Of a DNA stretch of 64,000 bases, positions 12,700-25,440 are shown piece after piece. A program made the translations under genes and the position numbers. Position 1 is the first letter of the stretch; every line of letters begins with the position of its first letter. Source of the DNA: Diprion similis (Eukaryota; Arthropoda; Insecta; Hymenoptera; Diprionidae); NCBI RefSeq assembly GCF_021155765.1, contig NC_060114.1:13959501-14023500 (forward strand). Direction: 5' to 3'. The notes under the pieces were generated by a model. That model saw nothing but the letters and a program-made list of their open reading frames with translations. It ran no database searches and was not told the origin of the DNA.

Positions 12700-13458
12700 A
12701 TGAATAGCACACAAGCAGAGTCTTAAAAAATACGTGTGTAAAGTGTCAGTTGAACGGGAGTTGGAATTTGTGCATTTTATTTATTAAAAAGGGAAAAATC
12801 TCCACAGTTAACGAGTGATATTAGCGTTAAACCCTCTGACCAGGATTGAACGTGAAGACACGTGAATCACGTATGACTAAAAAGTGAGTAAAGAAAAAAA
12901 CACGAATTACCTGTGCGGCGTTTGTCGCCGAAACCTGCAGCGTCGTTGTGTATGTATGCGTGTATCATTAAATCACATCAAACAGTTTGGTTAAAAACTT
13001 TTCTACATACGATAAACCGAATTTAGGATGTTTCAATCGCGTAATAGGTGTGTGATTCGTTTACAGAGTTGTTTATCATCAGAGGAAAAAAGAGTACACC
13101 TTCCCCTTAAAATTGTTGACTGAGAATCAATTCATCCTCTTTGTAATAACAACGATTAAAAATGCGTTTCGTATAACCTTTCTTACCAACTATTAGCACT
13201 ATTTTTTTTGCTAAAAATAATAAATACAACATGGCGGTGTTAACGCAAATCGGTCTCGAACCTAACCTCTAAAAACTTCAGCAATCTCTTATTATTATCT
13301 GTTGACAAATCTCAAGCCGATTTAAACATACATTCATTACAGATTTTTGGGAAGATGTACGATGGAATAATCTTACCTAAGCTTCCCGCTAACGAGGCTT
13401 GAGTCATTGTTAAAATAAACATCAAACTGCAAAATAAGAAGTGAGCAAAATCATAATC
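12700..13458 (+). promoter_or_regulatory. Presumed woc promoter and 5' UTR region
   Basis: A candidate non-coding exon ends at 12883 with donor GTGAGTA. A candidate acceptor (CATTACAG) ends at 13342, and translation starts at ATG 13459. No TATA box is evident. The transcription start is not resolved. Confidence 0.4.
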
Positions 13459-16400
13459 ATGGAGCAAGACACAGAACCCGTTCCAGTGACTAAAGACTCG
13501 ATCGTTCCTAGTTCTATTGAAGCTCAACCAGAAGCCGAGACAGATGTAATGTATAAAAATACCAAACCGCAGGAAAACGATGGTCTTACAGGCTCGGAAA
13601 AAGCTATAGCAACAATTGACGATATAAACAAAGATCCCGTACCCCCTGAAAGCGGTGAGATTAATCTAGAAGATATTCCTAAACATGATGCAGATACTGC
13701 ATCTGTTCCTAAGCTAGTTGATTCGATAAAAGATGAGAAATTGATTAAGTCATCTAATGTAACTGACCTAGTGTTTGACGAGAATGTTGAATCCAACGAG
13801 AATTCCCTTAGCTTAAATCCTCTTGACTCGGAGTGGAAAGATACAGATGTGTCTATGACGTGTGTAAATGAAAATCCAACTTCTAAAGCAGAAGAACCTA
13901 CTCTAGTTTGCAAATCTCCGAATTTAGAAGAGACGTCCGAGCCAGAGAAGTCAAATTTCGACACAGTAGAGGAGAGTTCAAAACTACCATCCCCCGAAAA
14001 ATCAGATAGTTCTGATGTAGAAAAGGCTTTAGATACTTGTGCTGACGATACAGCGATGGATAAAGAATTCGAATCTGAAAAATCTGTGGACAAAACAGAG
14101 GAGACTTCGAAACTCCCATCCCCTCAAAAATCGGATGATGATCCTGATGTAGAAAAGGCTTTAGATACTTGTGCTGACGATACAGCGATGAAACAAGAAC
14201 CTGATTCCAACGAATGTGTGGACAAAGTAAAAGAGAATTCAAAACCTTCATCCCCTCAAAAATCAGATAGTTCCGATGTAGAAAAGACTTTAGATACTTA
14301 TGCTGACGATACAAAGATGGAAAAAGAACCTAATACCGAAAAATGTGTAGAGGTAGATATAACGCAACAAAAAGTATCTGAGCCTGATGAATCACTTTGG
14401 GATTCGAAAGATGGCGGGGGTGGTGAAACTCAGAAAAAACCTGAAGCCACTGAAAGTGCTGTAGATTGTGATACAAAAAAGTTGGAATCGGTAAATTCAG
14501 AGTCTAGTCTTGATGACCAGGAGAAAGATACGCTGGCAGAAAAGAACGTGTCTGTTGTAGAGCCTGAGAATACAGAGTTTGTGCAAATATCGCAAGAGGA
14601 TAAGCATGACGAATCTCACATAGAAAATCAGTCCATAGATAATGCAGAAGATCCATTCGGCGGTGATAATGAGAACTCGGAACATCTAGACGACGATAAT
14701 ATGGAGTCTGATAATCTTGACGGCGAAATTGCTGACCTTCAGAAGCTTGGGGACCAAGCTGATAACCTCCAGGATGTAGTCAAAGCTAAAGACAACTTTC
14801 AGCCAGACAAATCTAAAGATGATTTGAGCAATGAAGTACAGAGTAAAGCTGACAGTATCGACCCTGTGGCAGATGTTATATCCGATAACACTGTTGACGA
14901 AACAGCAAAAGTGGAGGAGTTAGTTACGACTCCTTCGATTGAGAATGAGGACAAATCGGAGGAAAACCACAAAGAGGCTGTTGAAGAACGAGATAGTGGA
15001 GAAGCCTCTGAAGGAAAAGAAATCCCTGGAGATGAGGAGACCCAGAAAGATGGTAAAGAAGGAGAGAAACTTTTGGCTAAGGCAAGCCTTCCACCTTTAG
15101 AGGCTGAAGACATGTCACCTGAAGTTCTTCCTGGACAGGATGATGAACTATGTATTATTCCTGATAGTATGAAGGTCATTTTGCCGGGTGAAACAGCGGA
15201 GAAGACGAGCGAAGGCATAGAGAGTCAGAAAAAGTCAGAAGAAGAATCAGTAGAGAGCAACGCGGTAGACTTGGAAAAAGTCATGGATGACGATCAGAAC
15301 GTGACTATAGTGAAAAAACCAGTTGTAACCAAGGCGATATCTGGGCAGCTAGTTCCAAAGAAGGGAAGAATTGTGACCGTTAAGTCCAAGGGTAGCAAGC
15401 CTTCTTCTGCTGATGTTATAAACCTAGATGATGATCCACAAAATTCAGAGTCTGAGGGAACTAAGCAGAAAGAGAAGTGTAAACAATGCAATAAAGAGAA
15501 GTCGTGCAAAATAAAGGTGAAGATCGGTACAGATTGCTTCAATGTTTGCTCAAAGGAATGTAGGAATTCATTTAAGGCAGCTAATAACAAAGCAACAGAT
15601 ATTCCGAGCGATGGAGTTAACTCAAAACGGGAAAAGAGATGCGCTGGGTGCCTCTTGATCGTCGATGCGAATGACGAGAAAAATCTTTCCTGGGAGACAA
15701 TGGAATTTTGCAACGAGGAATGCCTAGGCAAATTCCAAACCAAATACGGAAGCTATTGTAGGAATTGCAACGGTTCCGTCCAGGCGGTCAGCCTAGGAAA
15801 GTACTGTGTACGCTTTGGGTATGACGTCAGGCAGTTCTGCTGCTCAACATGCTTAGAGGAATTTAAAAAAGGATTAAAAGTATGCAGCTACTGTCAAAAG
15901 GATATCAGTTCCGGCACAGAAGGCTTTTTAGCTCCCGTGGGAGATAAAGGACAGTTTAAAGACTTCTGCACTCAGGATTGCATGGAAAAATATTCCAGAA
16001 TGAGCTCCAGTGAACCTCCGGCATCAGTGAAAAAGTCTTGCAGTGTTTGCCAACAGGTGGGATTTAGTTTTTAGCATTTACAATCTAGTCGAGGCCGATA
16101 ATAAGTCCCCGAGATGTAGGTCTGTTCTGAAAAAAGAAAGTTTAGACTTGCCTACCTGGTTGGAAAAGTATACATTGACTTTTGCTCTTCGATCAAGTCC
16201 TACATCTTCAGGGACAGAAAAGATACATATTTCGTTACATCTACATGCATATTCATAATCCTCTTCATTTCTTTTTGTAGGAAAAAATTGTCCACTGTGA
16301 AGTGCAAATTGATGGAGGCACTCCCGCAGCAATATGCAGCGATCCTTGTTTTGCGGCATTTAAATTCGTGAACAAGGTCGACCCAGATCAATGTTCGACA

Positions 16401-19400
16401 TGTAAAAAATTCTTCCAATTGTTGAGTAAAAAGAATTTTGTTGTCTTCTATGAAGGAGAAGCGCACATGTTCTGCAACAAAACGTGCCTCAATGTTTTCA
16501 TAATAACTAATAGAAAGATCGTACCATGCAACTGGTGCAAAGTTAAGAAGTACAATTTCGATATGATAAAGAAAGAACTCAAATCTGGGCAAGTTATGAT
16601 GATGTGCAGCCTGAATTGTCTCACCCTATATCAAGTAAGTGGGCCAACGGTTATTTTAGTTGAATTTGAATTTCAAATTTAATCAAACGCATACTGAATT
16701 TTGCAAATCGTGTTTATTTTTCAGGTTTCCATTAACGCTGTATCCGCGAGGAGAATAAACTGTGACTTTTGTAAAGAGTTCTCACAAGCACAGTACCATC
16801 TCACCATGTCAGATGCAACAATACGAAATTTCTGCTCGTACAAATGCGTGATGAACTTTCAAAGCCAGTACACCAAATCCCCGATCACCATTCCATCCAG
16901 CGACGATCCAGTACCAACTGGAAATCCGAAAAGATCAATCGCCCAGCAGCGATCGGTTGTACAACCTAGTCAAAAGCAGCCACCTGACCTTCAGAACAAA
17001 AGCTTACCAATTATTTCTTCCGTTACAAGTCTTGCCTCAATTGCAAACGGACAAACTTGCAGCCCGACTACGCAGCAGAATCAAACCAACAATATAGGCA
17101 CAAATGTCTCCGTCCAGAGTCAGCCACCTCAAGTCCTTTACACGCAACAAATCATAAGTAGACCTGCTAGTCCCACAAAAGTCCACAACAAAGTAACCCA
17201 GTGCAAGCCGCTGATGCACACAAAGGGTGTTTCTGTCCGACCTCACCCCTGCACAAAGTCAACGCAAACCGAAGACACGCCACAAATTTTGATACCAATC
17301 CCTGTTCCTATTTACGTTCCATTTCCGATGCACATGTACAGCATGCCGTTCCCCGTACCTTTCCCATTTCCTCTACCCATTCCAGTTCCAATATTTATTC
17401 CCACTACTAGAAATAGTGCCAAAGGCATATTCAAGGAGATAAAGAGAATACAGGAGAAGATACCCGCAGATCCGTTTGAGGCAGAGCTACTGATGATGGC
17501 GGAAATGGTTGCAACTGAGAAAAAACGCAACGAGAGTGATTCAGATTCCGAGGACGATAACAGGTGCGCTTTTCTGATGAGCGCATTGCATGTTTTTTTG
17601 AATTTCAAAGGAAAAAATTCTACAATTTGGTTGCCACGTTCGATTTTTTTTACATGACAATCTCTGTGCCCACAGAGACGACGTTGCCGATGTACCTGCC
17701 AACTCTACCAGCGATGGTTTTAGTCCTGACGGTGTAGATTCGAGTCATGCTTTTGGGGACGACATGCTTCAAATGGCATTAAAAATGGCTACTGGAGAGC
17801 TGGACGAGCCTGCGGTTGATCTCGAAGCCGCTTTGACCCCAAATACTATAACTGCTACACAGGCTCCTCCCCAGCAAGATTCTGCAATAGACGGAGATGG
17901 TAAATAAGTAAAAGTCATGCCCTAAATCAATGAGAGAAATGTGTTGTTCAACTTCTATCTCTCTGCTCCGTAACAGTTCAACCTGAGAGACTGATAACTT
18001 CAACTCGTGGCCGAAAACGCATGGTTCCCTACAAACCACGCTCTACGCCAAGTAAACGTGGCAGAAGAGTGTCTGGGACAAATGATATACCCCTAATGCC
18101 TCCTCCGGAGCCGCAGCTGCCGCCGCAACCAAGAATCATGGAACCCATAGAAAAACCAGATGCCAACATGGCTCTAAAATATACTTTTGGAGTCAATGCT
18201 TGGAGGCAATGGGTAAGAGAACAATGAATAAGCACTTATCTAGAGAACGAATTTCCAAGAATCAGAATTTCAAAATTTTTCTTTAGTGTGAGTTAAAGAC
18301 TTTTGAGGTGTCTCTGATATTCAACAGTGAATAAGATTCTAAACATTTTAAAGAAATTTTTTCCACATTGTTCTTAGAGAACTGTAACTTTGATATTTTG
18401 TCAGATATTATTTGACCATGTTCTGCTCTCGTTTGTGCTAACTATTCGTTTAATATATATTTTTGGGATTTACAGGTGGTAGGCAAGAATGCTGAATTAG
18501 AGAAGCAGAGTACGCCTGCACGGAGAGTGAAATTATTTAAAACCGATCTATTACAGTTGACTGCTGATGAGTTGAATTACTCGTTATGTTTGTTTGTAAA
18601 AGAAGTGAGAAAACCAAACGGCGCTGAATACGCACCTGATACTATATACTATTTATGTTTAGGTAAAAAAATTTACTCATTTTGAACGAAGCTTGCTTAC
18701 ATTTTCCTTTCTTTACTTTCGATAGCATGTCTTTGTAGTTTTATTTCTAATTTCCAACATGACTGTAATGTTAGAAAAATTTTCAGGTATACAACAATAT
18801 CTATTTGAAAATAATCGAATAGACAACATATTTACCGATTCTTACTACGAAAAGTTCACAGAATGCTTGAATGACGTTGCTAAGAAATTCTCTGTGTTAT
18901 ACAATGACGCTCGTGAGTAAAAATTAGGATTTGATGTATGAAAAATTTAGAAAACTTATATAAAACGAGGCGTTGATTAAATATTCCGAGAATAATCTTC
19001 TTCTCGATCTGACTTCCAGAATACATTGTAACTAGAGTGGAGGAGGAACATTTATGGGAAAGTAAACAGTTGGGAGCTCATTCCCCTCACGTACTACTTA
19101 GCACATTAATGTTCTTTAATACGAAGCACTTCAATCTCGTGGTAAGAAAAAATTTAGAACTTATTTAGATTTCTTTATTCAACCGTTGAACGCGACATTG
19201 CTGTAACGTGAGGTTGTAAGAATTTAGTTTTCGCCTTTTTCTAAAGTACATTATATCTCTACTTTCAGACTGTAGATGAGCACATGCAGCTATCGTTTTC
19301 ACACATAATGAAACACTGGAAGCGGAATCCTGCTGCGCAGCCTGCGGCAGTTGCTGGGAAAGCTCCTGGCTCGCGTAACGTCTTGTTACGTTTTTATCCT

Positions 19401-19984
19401 CCACAATCTGCCTTGGGTAAGATACGTGTTTTGTCCCATTTAGAAAGATGCATGTAATCGTTTAGCGCGTAGATAATCTCATTATTGTTTAAAAAATGTA
19501 TTTCACAGAAGCGAATTCAAGGAAGAAAAAGGTTTACGAGCAACAAGAGAATGAAGACAACCCATTAAGATGCCCTGTCAAACTTTACGAGTTCTACTTA
19601 TCAAAATGGTAAGATTGAATCTTTTTTCTACAATCGTTGGTTTTTAAATGTGGGAAACGAAACAACAATATGGGTGTCACAAATTTAGTAGGATATTTGC
19701 AGGTGACTGACGTTCAACTAAAAGTCACAAATTGATATAAAATTCATAAATTTCTAGGAAATAATTATTCCATTACTTTTTTTTCACTATTTGCTTTCCC
19801 GTTTTTTAGCCCAGAGAGTGTAAAAACCCGAAACGACGTGTTTTACTTGCTGCCAGAGAGGAGCTGCGTACCAGACAGTCCGGTGTGGTATTCAACGTCT
19901 GCTCTAGCGAAAGAGCACCTAATCAAGATGCTTTACCGAGTGAAGATGGTAAAAGAAATCAACGTCGCTTTATTGACCAGTTAA
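13459..19984 (+). CDS. woc: Without children (Woc)/ZMYM-family MYM zinc-finger protein with Crypton-derived C-terminal domain
   Basis: Eleven coding exons: 13459-16056, 16281-16634, 16725-17563, 17676-17899, 17977-18212, 18476-18662, 18787-18912, 19020-19141, 19269-19416, 19509-19608 and 19810-19984, together 1,702 codons plus TAA. The first ~670 residues are acidic and disordered, with three 43-44-aa tandem repeats (aa ~172-300). Residues ~674-1040 hold a string of MYM-type zinc fingers (CKQC, CAGC, CRNC, CSYC, CSVC, CSTC, CNWC, CDFC, each with a later FC..C pair). A P/V/I-rich stretch lies at ~1171-1212 and a basic RGRKR/KRGRR patch at ~1346. The last 300 residues, from [12 protein letters not shown], are the ZMYM/QRICH1-type domain derived from a Crypton tyrosine recombinase. 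In Drosophila Woc is a chromatin and telomere-capping factor also tied to ecdysteroid synthesis. The start at 13459 is the first ATG in the open frame. Confidence 0.92.
13972..14360 (+). repeat. Three tandem repeats inside the woc acidic region
   Basis: Coding units of 129 and 132 nt share the core SSP(E/Q)KSD...DVEK(A/T)LDT(C/Y)ADDT. Equivalent AAA codons are at 13981, 14110 and 14242. DNA identity between the units is high enough to indicate recent unequal crossing-over or slippage duplication. Confidence 0.85.
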
Positions 19985-20023
19985 CTCTTCCAATTACATA
20001 TATTTTATTTTTATTAAAAAGCC

Positions 20024-20029
20024 AATAAA
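20024..20029 (+). promoter_or_regulatory. woc polyadenylation signal
   Basis: AATAAA 40 nt after the woc stop codon, followed by a T-rich tract. This implies a very short 3' UTR if used. A weaker ATTAAA occurs near 20169. Confidence 0.5.
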
Positions 20030-21367
20030 AAAACATTTTTTTTTCTCATCGATATTAGTTCGAAGTAGCTGATGAAAACTTTTTGCATGTTGGTTTTCTT
20101 TTTGCCCGCATCCACATCATAACGATTGATAAGATCAGTACGCCTCCGGATGTCGATTGAAAAGTGTTATTAAAGATTATCAGAACCGAAAAGCGAGATT
20201 CTTAATGGATAATATAATGTGTAAATTGTCGGAGGTTCATTTTTTCAAAATACGACAAATGCATATGGAAAAAATTCCGTTACATCAAATTTAATTCTAT
20301 AAAAAATGATTTCACAGATATTCAAATTTGAGAAATTGTACAATGATCGTTCCGGAATTTTTTGACAAAATGACGGTAGGTTGACAAAATTTTGTACAAA
20401 ATATAGTTATTAATAGACAATTTGAAGTATATCAAATTTATTATCTGTTGGGTGCGATTAGGTAGAAAACAGAAAGAAAGAAATGGAAATGAGAGATCGT
20501 TTGTGAGAAAACAAAACGTGCAGATATGTATTTATTGTTATGAATTTTCGCATCACTGTTGTTGTCTGCATTGTTCAGACCAGACATGTACAGGATGATT
20601 TTGCATAATGCCTGTTGTAGTTTACTATTCGTACAACTTATTTACTTCATTCATTATTATTCACCATCATTTTTTATCGTTTAAGGTTTTAAGTCAAATT
20701 TAGTCTTTATCAAATAGAAGATGTTATGTTACAAAACCTGACGTACTATCACGACAGACTACCATTCTGTTTTTGAAAGAAGTCAAGCGAAACAGAGTAG
20801 AGTAAAGTGAAAAAAAATATCGAACTTCGATCCATAGACTATTATTATTATTATTATTACTATTCGATGTAAACAAAAATGAGAAAAAGAAAAAAACCGT
20901 ATTGCTAGCTGCTACTCCTCGGTGATGATGATAGTGATTACAGTAGTTCTAACAATAAACATAATATACTGTAAGTTTACTTCACAGTATAATTTAATTG
21001 TAAAACTTAAACCTAAATATAGCATTATAACAGTTTTGTATATAAAAAAAGAGAAAGTCTTGGTTTTATTTTCATATGGAATGAATAGTATTAGTTTTAT
21101 GCTCTCCAAGGGTATTACAATTTTTTTGAACGTAGCAGTTACTACAATTGTATCCGCATATAATTGGTGCAAGAACCCCTTTTTTTTTGCAAAAAAAAAA
21201 ATTGTCAAGTTTTCTCAAAAACTGGACAAACAAAATTTTCCGCACCAATCAATAACTTCCGTGAGCGCAAAGGTTTATAAAACTTGTTTCATACTCGAAA
21301 AAACATACTTGACACATATTCAATCGTGTTTTAATTTTTTATTTGTGTAATCATAAAAATGATACTT
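20030..21367. other. Spacer between convergent genes woc and mRpL19
   Basis: AT-rich sequence, possibly including longer 3' UTR forms of either gene. It contains (TTA)n near 20840. A 142-codon open frame at 20922-21350 is low-complexity and not credible as a gene. Confidence 0.6.
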
Positions 21368-21377
21368 TTTATTTATT
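21368..21377 (-). promoter_or_regulatory. mRpL19 polyadenylation signal
   Basis: TTTATTTATT on the plus strand gives two overlapping AATAAA hexamers on the minus strand about 55 nt past the mRpL19 stop codon. Confidence 0.55.
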
Positions 21378-21430
21378 TCATCTACATGTCAACATAATTG
21401 TGTGTACGTTCGTATTTTTGTGAAATTATC

Positions 21431-22745
21431 CTATGTTGGGTTATCAGAGCGATTGAATTTGCGCTTGCGGGCCATCTTGCGTCTTGCTATCTCAAGCTGG
21501 TGAAGATCTGCATACACTTCAGCGAATATGTCCTGCTGATCTTCGATTGGTATGGTTTGACTGGAATATTGATAATGAATTTGAATCAAGATTTCAATTA
21601 TTTGTGGTCGTTGCATAGTTGATATTTTTTGCTCTGGCAAAAAAAAAAAAAATTACCGGTAAATTTTCATTAGATCATATTCCTCCCAGGGTTTCTTATG
21701 CTCTTCTGCTTTCCTCCTACGTTTTTCGTTTACTTCAAATGGTAGGACTCCTTTCAAATCCTGTCTCTCCCACCTCTCAAGCCATGGCGGAGGCTTTAAG
21801 GGTACCTTGAGCGTGTTAATAGGAACGGGAGCCGATTCGTTAACGATTTCTGGCTCCATATCGAATGGAAAAGTGCTGTACTCAATAGGACAATCACGTA
21901 GGTAAAATAATTTGTCATCAAGTCTTTTCTCCAATCTGTAAATGCAACATATAAACATTACTTCGGGTTCAGACTTGAAATGATTCGCTGTTTTTCTTCC
22001 ATTAAACTTACCATGAGTTTCATTTCAAAGTAAAGAGAAAATTGATAAACCAACCAGCGACATACCTAAGACATTCTACTTTTTGAATTGTCGGATCGTA
22101 CATATAGTACACGACTTCGATTCCCTGTTGGTCAATGGCGTTTCTTAGTCTAAAACTAGCTCTCAAGCCACAGCCCTGTCTTTCTATACAAATGCCAACA
22201 AATCTGTTGACCTTTCCAGTAGCGTGTGAGTCGGAAAGTGTAACAGCAAGGATAGAGCCAACATAGAATGTTGGAATGTCTATGTGAGCCCTCCGTGCCA
22301 TCATATCCATACGCTCCAATTTTTCCCTCGTTGAATTTCTATAGGCACCATTTGGATCGGGGAGAAATTCGGGATACTTGAATCTAAATTCGAGCGGGGC
22401 GGTGTTTTCTCTGTCATCAATTTGTCGTTTATCTTCGGCATTTTCCTTCGGAGATCTTGCTTGGCTCTCGATAGCCTGGGACGACAGCCAGCGACAATCT
22501 TTTCCAACTAAATAAAAAAACGATGTAACGGTTTAATAGTTTTCTCCGGGATTTTCCGGAGTGTAGATATTGAGGTTAGAAAACACAAGTCAGTGAGTAA
22601 TAACTGCTGAGAAAGATTTTCGGGGAACATCGTTATGATTGGTGACTAAGGCGGTCTAATAACGTGTGTCAAACTTACATAGCGATTTGAAACTTTGTAT
22701 ATTCTGTCTTATATCGTGGGACAAAATTCTGCCGACAGACGCCAT
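21431..22745 (-). CDS. mRpL19: Mitochondrial large-subunit ribosomal protein L19 (bL19m)
   Basis: Four exons in transcription order: 22745-22679, 22507-22066, 21935-21657 and 21560-21431. They give 305 aa plus TAG, close to the usual metazoan length. The short first exon (MASVGRILS) is a plausible start of a mitochondrial targeting sequence. Exon 2 carries the bL19 core: IPTFYVGSILAVT, then GKVNRFVGICIERQG and LRNAIDQQGIEVVYYMYDP. Exon 3 continues LEKRLDDKLFYLRD and LEYD-type C-terminal extension motifs (KPWEEYDLM). Exon 4 has a basic tail (ARRKMARKRKF). Splice phases 1, 2, 2 match across all joins. The protein is a structural part of the mitoribosome 39S subunit. The last intron is 96 nt. 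An apparent acceptor at 21638 lies too close to the donor and is out of frame. Confidence 0.95.
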
Positions 22746-23260
22746 GTTTTCAGGCGACCATCTACGAACACTCAAATCACTGGTCTCTGTACTACCGAGA
22801 TCAGTGCCTGAAGTGTATTAATACCAGAACGCTCACAGCGGTTTTTTAACGTACCAGAACGTGCGTAAATAATTGATAATTGATCAGGAAATCACCACAT
22901 TCAACCTGCAATAATCGACAACAAGTATGCCCAAATCCTACCTCGTGATGAATAATATTCAATTTTGTAGTGAAAAACATGCAAATTATTCGCAAACATA
23001 ACTTCTATCGCGGTATCGAGTTACATTCATAATTATACGGTGCGTGATGGGTATTTAGTAAATATATACCCAAACGACGTATCGCAGAGACGGATGAGCT
23101 GACGATAAACGTCGATTCAGTTTTCACGGTATGAATCGGACCTAAATTTGAGTGAAAATTGAAAATACGAACGCCTGAAACGACGTGTAACGGCAACCCG
23201 CCACACACGCTTAGCCAACCAGTCCGAACTAGTCGGCAGTCGGCACACGGAGTCATTCGC
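22746..23260. promoter_or_regulatory. Divergent promoter region of mRpL19 and Pal
   Basis: The two genes point away from each other here. The mRpL19 start codon is at 22745, and presumptive Pal 5' sequence begins somewhere after about 23000. Local GC content rises around 23180-23310. No TATA element was located with confidence, so the true start sites are unknown. Confidence 0.35.
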
Positions 23261-23872
23261 GTTTGGTCGTCGAGCGGGGACCGACGCAGTTGCCGAGCGT
23301 CGCGGCATTTAAATCGGAATATTCGGAGTGTATACGCGAATAGTTTGTGAAAGCTGTCCGTCAAACGCTTGGACGAATAAAACAGAGATAAAAGTGATAA
23401 AGTTAAGCAAATTCGACGATATAATCGGGAATGAAGAGAAACTTTCAAGATGCCTTGGAAGGAGGTTACGGTGATAAGTTTGCGTTAATAGTATCGCAAT
23501 AATTTCTAATTAATCCGGTTCAAGTCAATCACTGTGAATTATCGAGTTCAATAAATAAGAAATAAATGGAAAGACAGAGTGTATTTGGTACACGGGCTAA
23601 GAAGTCCATAACTGCGTGCAAAAAAAAAAAAAAAAAAAAAACAATCGGAGTGTGTCGCGAGTAGTATTATATATGCAGTACGATGAGTGCAGTTCCACCG
23701 GGTGAAGGAAGTTACCAAAGTGTGAAGTGTGAAGTGAAGTGAAGTGAAGTGAAGTGAAGTGAAGTGAAGTGAGTCCGGTGTAGCGATATTCACATCGCCG
23801 AAGCAGGAGCTGCAGATGGCAATGGTAAGGATTAGTCGAGTGCAGAGATCGTCGGCGAGGCTGTATTACGGG
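23260..23872 (+). other. Candidate 5' untranslated exon of Pal
   Basis: A region ending at a strong donor (ACGG|GTGAGTT, GT at 23873-23874), with an internal alternative donor ATG|GTAAGG near 23825. It has short upstream ORFs, including a 12-codon one starting near 23450 and an ATG at 23816 that stays open to the donor. The coding ATG of Pal is 2.5 kb downstream, so this is probably leader sequence. It could instead belong to an unseen transcript. Confidence 0.35.
23722..23772. repeat. (GTGAA)n pentanucleotide array
   Basis: About ten tandem copies of GTGAA/GAAGT, uninterrupted over most of the length, inside the presumed Pal leader. Confidence 0.9.
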
Positions 23873-24724
23873 TGAGTTATTGCTTGGCTTTTAAATTGCG
23901 AATCATCAATTTCCTTGCCTCGTTTTTCTTTACACACACATTTGCGCAACTACGCACTTCGCGATGTGTGATGTATGTAGGGTTATGCTGCTGTCCGGGT
24001 AGCACACTTATCCAGAGGCTGATTATCATTCGACTACAAAAAGTCGCCATTTTGTCCAATTACAGAAATGTCGACAAAATGTCGGATATTTTTTAATAGC
24101 TATGAAACGTAAAAGAATGGACTTCAACTTGACACGCAGTGTACTTTATATTTACGAATGGATGTTGTCTTTACCATGACATTTCGGAGGATATTCGCGC
24201 ACTCTTTTCCTCGTCAGTGTACAGTCAACAGTCAACGCTCATAATATGCTTATTTCGAGTTGACTTGAAATAGTTGCTTGAGAATTTCTGTCGATATTAA
24301 GTTAACTAACAGCCAACAATGTGCTACCTGGCTATGGTACCGAGGGGTTGGCTACGTCTGCTGACCTTACGATGAGGAGGATCAAAGAATCGTTGGCCTC
24401 CACGCCAGGAATATTACGATCTACCAGTTATTCTAAATGTATGTTATCATGGTCGTGCTTCGTATATATATTTACATGCTAGAATTTTTTTATCAGTATA
24501 ACGCATATTGATTTCGATCGTTCGCCAGCATATCTCCGCTCGCACGATTCATATTGCGTATTCTTCGCATATTTTATCGTTGGCTATAGTTTCTGTGAAT
24601 CTATTTTGTTTCTGAAAATTGCGTTTGTTTTACAATATCGTTCGGCAGCGTAGCGCGCACACGATTTTTTGATGCCAGCTTATTTATCGAAAATCAAGTA
24701 TTGTTGACAAGTATGGGCAGCTTA

Positions 24725-25440
24725 AGGGTTCTACCCAACTGATGAGCAAAAAAAGGATTTTTTCAAGAATTTTTTAAATAAGTTTTAAAACTCTTAATAT
24801 TGATACAGGTTTTGTTAGGCTTAAAAATACATTCTCGAATTACAGAGAATTTTTTTTTTATTAATGTTATTCACTTTTCATACATATAAATCGTTGTTGA
24901 AAATCAGTCTGAAAAAAAAGGTAGGTCTGCAGTGTTGATGATTTCTCGGAGATCGTTAACCTGAAACCAAAAAATCGATCGGTTTTAGATTCAGCATGTT
25001 AATGACCTTGGAATGAATCATACGTTTTTTGAAATTTTTATTTCAACTAAATTTTTTGACAAAACAAACGGCAAAAAAGCGGTCGTTTTCAACTTTTTAG
25101 AAAAATGGCCGCCATTTTGTTAATTTTGCAAATATCAAAAATCGCATGATTCATTCGAATGCCATTAGCATGCTGAATCTAAAACCGTTCGATTTTTTGG
25201 TTTCAGGTTAACGATCTCCGAGAAATTATCAACACCGCAGACCTATCTTTTTTTCAGACTGATTTTCAACTTCGATTTTCGTGTATAAAAAGTGATTAAA
25301 ATCAATAAAAAAAAATTTTCCTCTTATTTGAAAGTGTATTTATTAAGCCTAACAAAGCTTATATCAATATTTACAGCCTAAACTTACTTAAAAAATTCTT
25401 GGAAAAACCTTTTTTTTGTTCGCCAGTTGGGTAGACCCCT
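24725..25440. mobile_element. 716-bp foldback (long terminal inverted repeat) element
   Basis: The left arm begins AGGGTTCTACCCAACTG and the right arm ends CAGTTGGGTAGACCCCT. The two arms pair almost continuously for roughly 300 bp each: for example TCTCGGAGATCGTTAACCTG at 24955 against CAGGTTAACGATCTCCGAGA at 25204. Only a short central loop near 25080-25110 is unpaired. There is no transposase ORF and no obvious target-site duplication. It lies in the first intron of Pal and is best described as a non-autonomous foldback or MITE-type element of unknown superfamily. Confidence 0.8.

Noticed and set aside
13524..15743. Several long antisense frames (up to 189 codons) over woc exon 1
   Set aside because: Ser/Phe-rich mirrors of the acidic coding sequence. 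They are shadows caused by biased codon composition.
20922..21350. 142-codon open frame on the plus strand after woc
   Set aside because: Composition is low-complexity, rich in K, I, F and V. It has no domain, spans poly-A tracts and lies between the 3' ends of two convergent genes.
21561..21656. Acceptor TTTTTGCCAG at 21638 for the last mRpL19 exon
   Set aside because: It would leave an intron of only about 19 nt and the wrong phase. The acceptor ending at 21561 restores the conserved reading frame.
23816..23872. ATG at 23816 as the true Pal start
   Set aside because: It lacks a signal peptide, while ATG 26409 opens directly into a good one and a phase-0 donor. The upstream ATG is more likely leader or uORF, though a spliced N-terminal variant is not excluded.
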